Below, piece by piece: positions 52,294 through 56,354 of a stretch of DNA of 56,354 bases; positions within the stretch are counted from its first letter, which is position 1; every line of letters begins with the position of its first letter. The stretch lies in assembly GCA_964648365.1 (NCBI GenBank), contig CAZYLK010000014.1:1-56354 (forward strand). The letters run 5' to 3'. The position numbers and the translations under genes are program-made. The notes under the pieces are model-generated. The model saw only the letters and a program-made list of their open reading frames with translations. It did no database searches and was not told where the DNA came from. Origin of the DNA: SURF-32 sp964648365. GTDB lineage: Bacteria > Planctomycetota > Phycisphaerae > UBA1845.

Positions 52294-53243
52294 CGCCGGG
52301 CGTGTCGGCGACCGATGAAAGCAACCGCGCGGCGGCATCACGCGATCAACCTTCGATTGACGAATCCGGCGCGTATCATCCGCCCGGCTGTCGTGACGCG
52401 ATCGGCTTCTGTCGTGCTGAGTACTGGCAATACGCCAAGGCACATCCCGAGCCAGGTCTGGCCCGGAGCATCGCTTTCGCATTGTTCGCCACATTCACGC
52501 TGCTGATCGCCGACGCGCTGCACACCGCCACGGGCAGCACACCTGCGGCCGTGGTCGCGCTCTGCGGCCTCGGCGCCGCGGTCGCCATACCGGCGCTCGT
52601 CATCTGGTATCGCCGCCGGCGCGAGTTGGCCGCCGTACCGATGGACCAGCCGCGCCTCGACCTTCGCCTCAATTGCGTCGCCGCCCCGCCGTGGATCCTG
52701 CAGCACGGCGACCTCTGCGATGTTCCGTTCGAGCCGAAGTTGTTTCGATTCTACAACCCCTACGTCCTCAGCACGCGGATGAAAAAGGCCCGGGAGATCA
52801 CCGCCATCGGGGTGTTCGCTGTGCTATGGTTCGGGGCATGGGCGCTCGGCATCACGCGCGACGCCCCGAGTTTGTTCCTGTGGCTGACCGCAACCGCCGC
52901 CGGGTACATCACCGCAGTTCTTCTCTGGCCCACCTGGTTTCGCGTCGTCCCCGGTCGGCTGGACGTACTGCGCTTCAGTCTGCTGGACTGGGAACCGGTT
53001 TACCTCAAGAGCCACCCGCTGCGCGACACCTGGGTACAGATCGACCTTCGCCGCTTCGTCCTCAGCCTCGGCCAGCCCGCTCCGCCCTGGGAGCGCGACG
53101 AAAAAACAGGTGACCGCACCCCGGCCATCGAGTATCCCTTGTACCTGATGCGGCGCCGCACGGAGTTCGCCCACGCCATCCTCATGGCGGCCATCAGCAC
53201 GCATGAGGCGCCGCCGCTGCCGGACGATGCGTTGCTGGGCTGA
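52290..53243 (+). CDS. Four-helix membrane protein, paralog A
   Basis: 317 residues from GTG 52290, overlapping the previous stop as GTGA. There are four membrane helices: SIAFALFATFTLLIADAL, ALCGLGAAVAIPALVIWY, ITAIGVFAVLWFGAWALGI and LFLWLTATAAGYITAVLLW. Family signature blocks are QHGDLCDVPFEP between helices 2 and 3, and LWPTWFRVVPGRLDVLRFSL after helix 4. The tail is RRRTEFAHAILMAAISTHEA then PPLPDDALLG. No known domain is recognised. Two further paralogs follow. Confidence 0.82.
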   Translation: MTPGVSATDESNRAAASRDQPSIDESGAYHPPGCRDAIGFCRAEYWQYAKAHPEPGLARSIAFALFATFTLLIADALHTATGSTPAAVVALCGLGAAVAIPALVIWYRRRRELAAVPMDQPRLDLRLNCVAAPPWILQHGDLCDVPFEPKLFRFYNPYVLSTRMKKAREITAIGVFAVLWFGAWALGITRDAPSLFLWLTATAAGYITAVLLWPTWFRVVPGRLDVLRFSLLDWEPVYLKSHPLRDTWVQIDLRRFVLSLGQPAPPWERDEKTGDRTPAIEYPLYLMRRRTEFAHAILMAAISTHEAPPLPDDALLG

Positions 53244-53290
53244 CGTTGCATCGTGGTTCGTTCGCAGTGGGGACAGGCCCGGAAGCTTCG

Positions 53291-53309
53291 GGCGGGTTTC
53301 AAGCCCGCC
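53291..53309. repeat. Palindrome between paralogs A and B
   Basis: GGCGGGTTTCAAGCCCGCC is an inverted repeat with G-T pairs, similar in style to the dispersed palindromes. It lies in the 159-bp gap between paralogs A and B. Confidence 0.65.
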
Positions 53310-53402
53310 GCCCGCCGTCGGCCGCCGATGACGCACAGCAAGCAGCCTGCGACGCATCGTGCGCAGGCACTGAGAATCGCTCGGCCGGCAGCAGACTGAA
53401 GC

Positions 53403-54491
53403 ATGGACACGAACACCGTCCACAACCGAGATCCCGTCAGCGACGACGCGCCGGTGGAGCCGATCGTCTTCTGTCGCGAATCGAAGCGCGCGCTGCGGCG
53501 CGCCCAGACGGAGCGGCAGGCCGCCATCAACGGAATGCTCTTTCTCGCGATGGCGGTCGGCGTGCTGGTCGGCGCCGCAGCCGACCGTGCCGCGGGCAAC
53601 CGCTGGCTCACGGCCGGCGTACTCTGCGGCTATGCCGCCATCCTGGGTGCCGTCGTCCTCGCCCGCTGGCTGAAACGGCGGGGAAAGTTCATGGCAATCG
53701 ACGTCGCGGGCGCCACGCCGGACGCGCGGCTCGTCTGCGTCGCTCCGCCCGACTGGATCGTGCAACACGGCGAGCTGCGCGACGTGCCGTTCGAGCCGGC
53801 GATCTTTCCCGCCCGCTACGCCCGCGACTTTACCCGTCATATGAAAATCGCCGCGGCCGGGACCGCCGTGCCTACTTTCGTGCTGATCTGGTGGGCCGCC
53901 GGCTGGCTGGGCGTACGAAACGCGCTGTCGTTCGGCTACATACTCGGCTGGGCGTCGCTGACGGCCGGCCACGCCGTCGCCATGGGGCTGTGGCCGACGT
54001 ACTATCGCATCGTCCCGGGAAGACTCGACGTTATGCGATTCAGCCTGCTGGGAAACCAGGTCATCAGCCTCGACCGCTACGACCTGCGGCAGTCGCGCAT
54101 CGAGATCGACCTGCGGCGATATGTCGCCTGCGTCGGCGACGCGGCCGACGCGCAGCCCGCCGCTTCCGACGCGGCCGGCTCGTCAAGCAGTGCCCCACCG
54201 ACCGGCCCGGCAGCAGGCGGAGATACTACCGTCCCCGCGGCAGCGATCGTTGTTCCTGCGTCAGCGCCTGGCGCGTTCGTTGATTCGGCGTCGCCACCGG
54301 CGACAGCCGTTGATGCCCAGTCGCCGGCGGCCGCTGAGATTGACCCGTCGTCAGCGCCCCGCGTGCCGCCGACCGGCGAGTTCCCGCTGATGCTGATGCG
54401 CCGCCGCACCGAGTTCGCCCACGCCCTGCTGCTGGCCGCGATCAGCACGCACGAGGCGCCGCCGTTGCCGGAGGATGCGTTGCTGGGATGA
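53403..54491 (+). CDS. Four-helix membrane protein, paralog B
   Basis: 362 residues from ATG 53403. It has the same plan as paralog A: an N-terminal PIVFCRESKRALRRA, four membrane helices, QHGELRDVPFEP and LWPTYYRIVPGRLDVMRFSL. It differs by an ~80-residue Ala/Ser/Pro-rich insertion (about 245-325) just before the C-terminal tail. The tail is RRRTEFAHALLLAAISTHEA then PPLPEDALLG. Its last 4 nt overlap the ATG of paralog C (ATGA), so the two are translationally coupled. Confidence 0.83.
   Translation: MDTNTVHNRDPVSDDAPVEPIVFCRESKRALRRAQTERQAAINGMLFLAMAVGVLVGAAADRAAGNRWLTAGVLCGYAAILGAVVLARWLKRRGKFMAIDVAGATPDARLVCVAPPDWIVQHGELRDVPFEPAIFPARYARDFTRHMKIAAAGTAVPTFVLIWWAAGWLGVRNALSFGYILGWASLTAGHAVAMGLWPTYYRIVPGRLDVMRFSLLGNQVISLDRYDLRQSRIEIDLRRYVACVGDAADAQPAASDAAGSSSSAPPTGPAAGGDTTVPAAAIVVPASAPGAFVDSASPPATAVDAQSPAAAEIDPSSAPRVPPTGEFPLMLMRRRTEFAHALLLAAISTHEAPPLPEDALLG
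54396..54488 (+). repeat. Near-identical 93-nt 3' tract shared by paralogs B and C
   Basis: This 31-codon tract matches 55319-55411 with only three differences (TTG/CTG, GAG/GAT, GGA/GGG). The first 69 nt are identical, although upstream coding sequence has diverged strongly. The matching tract of paralog A is 53148-53240 and differs more. Confidence 0.85.
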
Positions 54492-55414
54492 AACCGTTGG
54501 ACGACAAGATTGCAGAGTTCGATCAGCCGGCACCTGCCGTCGCGGTGTCGCCCGCCAACGCCACACAGGTGGCGGCGCACTCCGCGGAGCGGATCGTCTT
54601 TTGCCGTCACTCAACACGCAGGCTCAAACGCTGGCGTATCGCGGAATCCCTCGCGCAGCAGGCGATCATTTTCCCGATTGCATTGGGTGGCGTCGGTATC
54701 GGCATGGTGACTTACCGGGTCTTCGCGTCGAGCACTGCGACCATCGCGGCGATCGCAGGCTACACCGTGGCGCTGATCGCACCCCTTTTCTGGCTCCTCG
54801 TGCGCGAGTTCCGGTCGCTCGACGCGGACACGGTGGAGCGACCGGATCCCGACGTCCGCCTCAACTGCGTCTGTCACCCGCAATCGATCCTGCGGCACGG
54901 CGAACTTCAGGACGTGGCTTTCGAGCCCCAGGTTTTCAGGCCGTTTCTGGCAAGCAGTCTCCCGTGGACCCGGTGGTTGCTCGTTGCGGCAATATCCGTT
55001 GTCACATTCCTGGTGCTCGTGCTTACCCTCTATGTCCTGATCGGCGGTGGCCCATATGTAGGACAAGGCGCCGGCGGCGCGGCGGTGGCGGCTGGTGTCG
55101 CCACGGCCATGTTCCTCTGGCCGACCTACTACCGGGTCGTTCCTGGCCGGCTTGACGTGATGGAGTTCAGCTCACTCGGACGAATTCCTGTTCGCGTCAC
55201 GCGCTACGATCTTGCCGATGCCTGGCTGGAGATCGATCTGATTCGAGACGTTGTGGTCATCGGCCATTATGACGAGCGCGGGGAACCATATACAGACGCT
55301 GAGCTCTCCGTGGGGATGATGCGCCGCCGCACCGAGTTCGCCCACGCCCTGCTGCTGGCCGCGATCAGCACGCACGAGGCGCCGCCGCTGCCGGATGATG
55401 CGTTGCTGGGGTAG
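54488..55414 (+). CDS. Four-helix membrane protein, paralog C
   Basis: 308 residues from ATG 54488. ERIVFCRHSTRRLKR starts it, then four membrane helices, RHGELQDVAFEP and LWPTYYRVVPGRLDVMEFSS, and the tail RRRTEFAHALLLAAISTHEA then PPLPDDALLG. There is no long linker, in contrast to paralog B. Orientation of the tail is probably cytoplasmic if both termini are inside. The gene ends 11 bp from the convergent zinc-ribbon gene. Confidence 0.83.
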   Translation: MKPLDDKIAEFDQPAPAVAVSPANATQVAAHSAERIVFCRHSTRRLKRWRIAESLAQQAIIFPIALGGVGIGMVTYRVFASSTATIAAIAGYTVALIAPLFWLLVREFRSLDADTVERPDPDVRLNCVCHPQSILRHGELQDVAFEPQVFRPFLASSLPWTRWLLVAAISVVTFLVLVLTLYVLIGGGPYVGQGAGGAAVAAGVATAMFLWPTYYRVVPGRLDVMEFSSLGRIPVRVTRYDLADAWLEIDLIRDVVVIGHYDERGEPYTDAELSVGMMRRRTEFAHALLLAAISTHEAPPLPDDALLG

Positions 55415-55424
55415 GCCCGCGCGG

Positions 55425-56324
55425 TCAGCGTTGCCAGCGGCGTCTCGATTGGGCCAGATCGCTGTTCAACCGCGACACGATGTGGTGCGGCAGCATCAGG
55501 ATCAGCACGCCGAAGATCATCAGGATCGGCACCGCCGCGAAGGAAATGAAGAGCGCGGGCGCAGCGGCAAGACTCATCAGCCCGCCCGCAGCCGCGGCGA
55601 ACCAACCGCGCGCGTACCATTTCGCGTAGCCCGCGGCGGAGGCTGCCGCCGACGGGTCGCCAGCGCGCAAGGCAAGTTCCAGTGAGTGTCGCGCGTACGC
55701 CAGCATCGCCACGCACCCCGTGACGCCGAACGGGGAACCCAACGCCAGCAGCGCGATGAGCAGATACGTTTCCACGCCGCCGGCCGGCGCCCAGTGGATA
55801 AGCCCCGCCAGGGTCACGCTGGCGAGCGTTGCGATGACGCCGGCGCGGACGCGCCAGCGAGGCGCGTGGATGCCGTTCTGCCGATCCTCCGCGCCGGCCT
55901 CCGGCGAGGCGTAGAGCCACTGTGACCACAGCCCGATGCCGCACGATCCCGCCAGTTCAACCAGGCATATAGCGAACTCGACCGGGTGAACCTGAACACC
56001 GAACCACTCTTCGAGCAGTGCAAACGGGCCAAGCGTGATACCCGGCACAACAACGACGCTCGATAGCGCCACCAGCATGCCCTTCGCGCCGCGCGCGACG
56101 TCCGCCAGCCACGCCGGGTTGGCATACTTCAGTTGTTCTCCGGCGGTGGACAGCCAGACGAACGCGCCGCACTCCGGGCACCGACCGTCCGTCAGCAGCC
56201 CGCGCAGGTTGTACCCGCAACCCCGGCACGCCGTGTCTTCATCCAGTGGAATCGCGCGCGCGGTCGACCGTGCGTTCATGGCAGTACCGGAATCCGGGGG
56301 CGCAGCCGTGCTCGGGTGGTTCAC
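55425..56324 (-). CDS. Zinc-ribbon polytopic membrane protein
   Basis: 299 residues from GTG at 56324; ATG at 56279 is an alternative start (284 residues). The N-terminal cysteine pairs are in CRGCGYNLRGL and CPECG, the planctomycete zinc-ribbon signature. About six membrane helices follow (GMLVALSSVVVVPGITLGPF, YLLIALLALGSPFGVTGCVA, LFISFAAVPILMIFGVLILM). The function is not known; the motif is a hallmark of Phycisphaerae-type genomes. It is convergent with paralog C. Confidence 0.85.
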   Translation of the reverse strand: MNHPSTAAPPDSGTAMNARSTARAIPLDEDTACRGCGYNLRGLLTDGRCPECGAFVWLSTAGEQLKYANPAWLADVARGAKGMLVALSSVVVVPGITLGPFALLEEWFGVQVHPVEFAICLVELAGSCGIGLWSQWLYASPEAGAEDRQNGIHAPRWRVRAGVIATLASVTLAGLIHWAPAGGVETYLLIALLALGSPFGVTGCVAMLAYARHSLELALRAGDPSAAASAAGYAKWYARGWFAAAAGGLMSLAAAPALFISFAAVPILMIFGVLILMLPHHIVSRLNSDLAQSRRRWQR

Positions 56325-56354
56325 CCCCCTGCTGTTCCGAGCGCGACATCCGGA

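Overview
The window is high-GC bacterial chromosome, most likely from a planctomycete of the Phycisphaerae or a related class. The signs are: a zinc-ribbon membrane protein with the CGYNLRGL signature; a Ser/Thr kinase fused to TPRs; a pseudopilin-type secreted protein with a C-terminal header-like fold; dockerin/EF-hand-like tails on a secreted protein; SBBP beta-propellers; and a second, separate GroES. Genes are mostly short operons on both strands. Nothing looks like a phage or plasmid backbone.

Layout. 1-4858: a protein-quality cluster (end of groES, groEL with its own terminator, dnaJ, grpE), then two small zinc proteins (FmdB-like, YacG). 5060-7974: a GNAT/nitrilase fusion and an MFS transporter. 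8112-10732 (minus): a ClC chloride channel/antiporter followed by a beta carbonic anhydrase, apparently one operon. 11244-15233: tRNA-Pro(CGG) with a SnoaL-like gene behind it, a DUF6265 secreted protein, a divergent RibD-like/VOC pair and an acidic hypothetical. 15305-18754 (minus): a leaderless HTH regulator with a palindromic operator, a PD-(D/E)XK nuclease, and a translationally coupled DUF1801/SRPBCC pair. 18902-19194: a hairpin and a 13-copy 18-bp tandem array. 19485-25897: phosphoesterase, Ser/Thr kinase, triple-repeat LPP20-like protein, second GroES, BtpA-like protein. 25932-32162 (minus): hybrid histidine kinase, pseudopilin-like protein, dockerin-like secreted protein, MurD. 32440-38355 (plus): SBBP propeller, tmk-holB, then an AAA15 ATPase/DUF4276 pair that looks like a two-gene defence module. 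38459-49591: hypotheticals, TPR protein, Eis-like acetyltransferase, two secreted proteins sharing an eight-cysteine tail, a DUF4143 ATPase, an HDOD-PilZ protein and an Asn/Asp-repeat lipoprotein. 49997-56324: an enolase-superfamily enzyme, then an operon of an M50-like (apparently inactive) membrane protein and three paralogous four-helix membrane proteins, closed by a convergent zinc-ribbon membrane protein.

Cross-cutting observations. Several genes without a Shine-Dalgarno sequence have a sigma70-like -10 box only 6-7 nt before the start codon, suggesting leaderless transcripts. Short palindromes with a core like GGCTGAAGCC recur between genes. The strongest candidates for a new system are the membrane-protein operon at 51544-55414 (three paralogs with a nearly identical C-terminal tail), the nuclease lodged inside the HTH/DUF1801/SRPBCC operon, and the AAA15/DUF4276 pair. 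All functions are read from sequence by eye; no database search was run.
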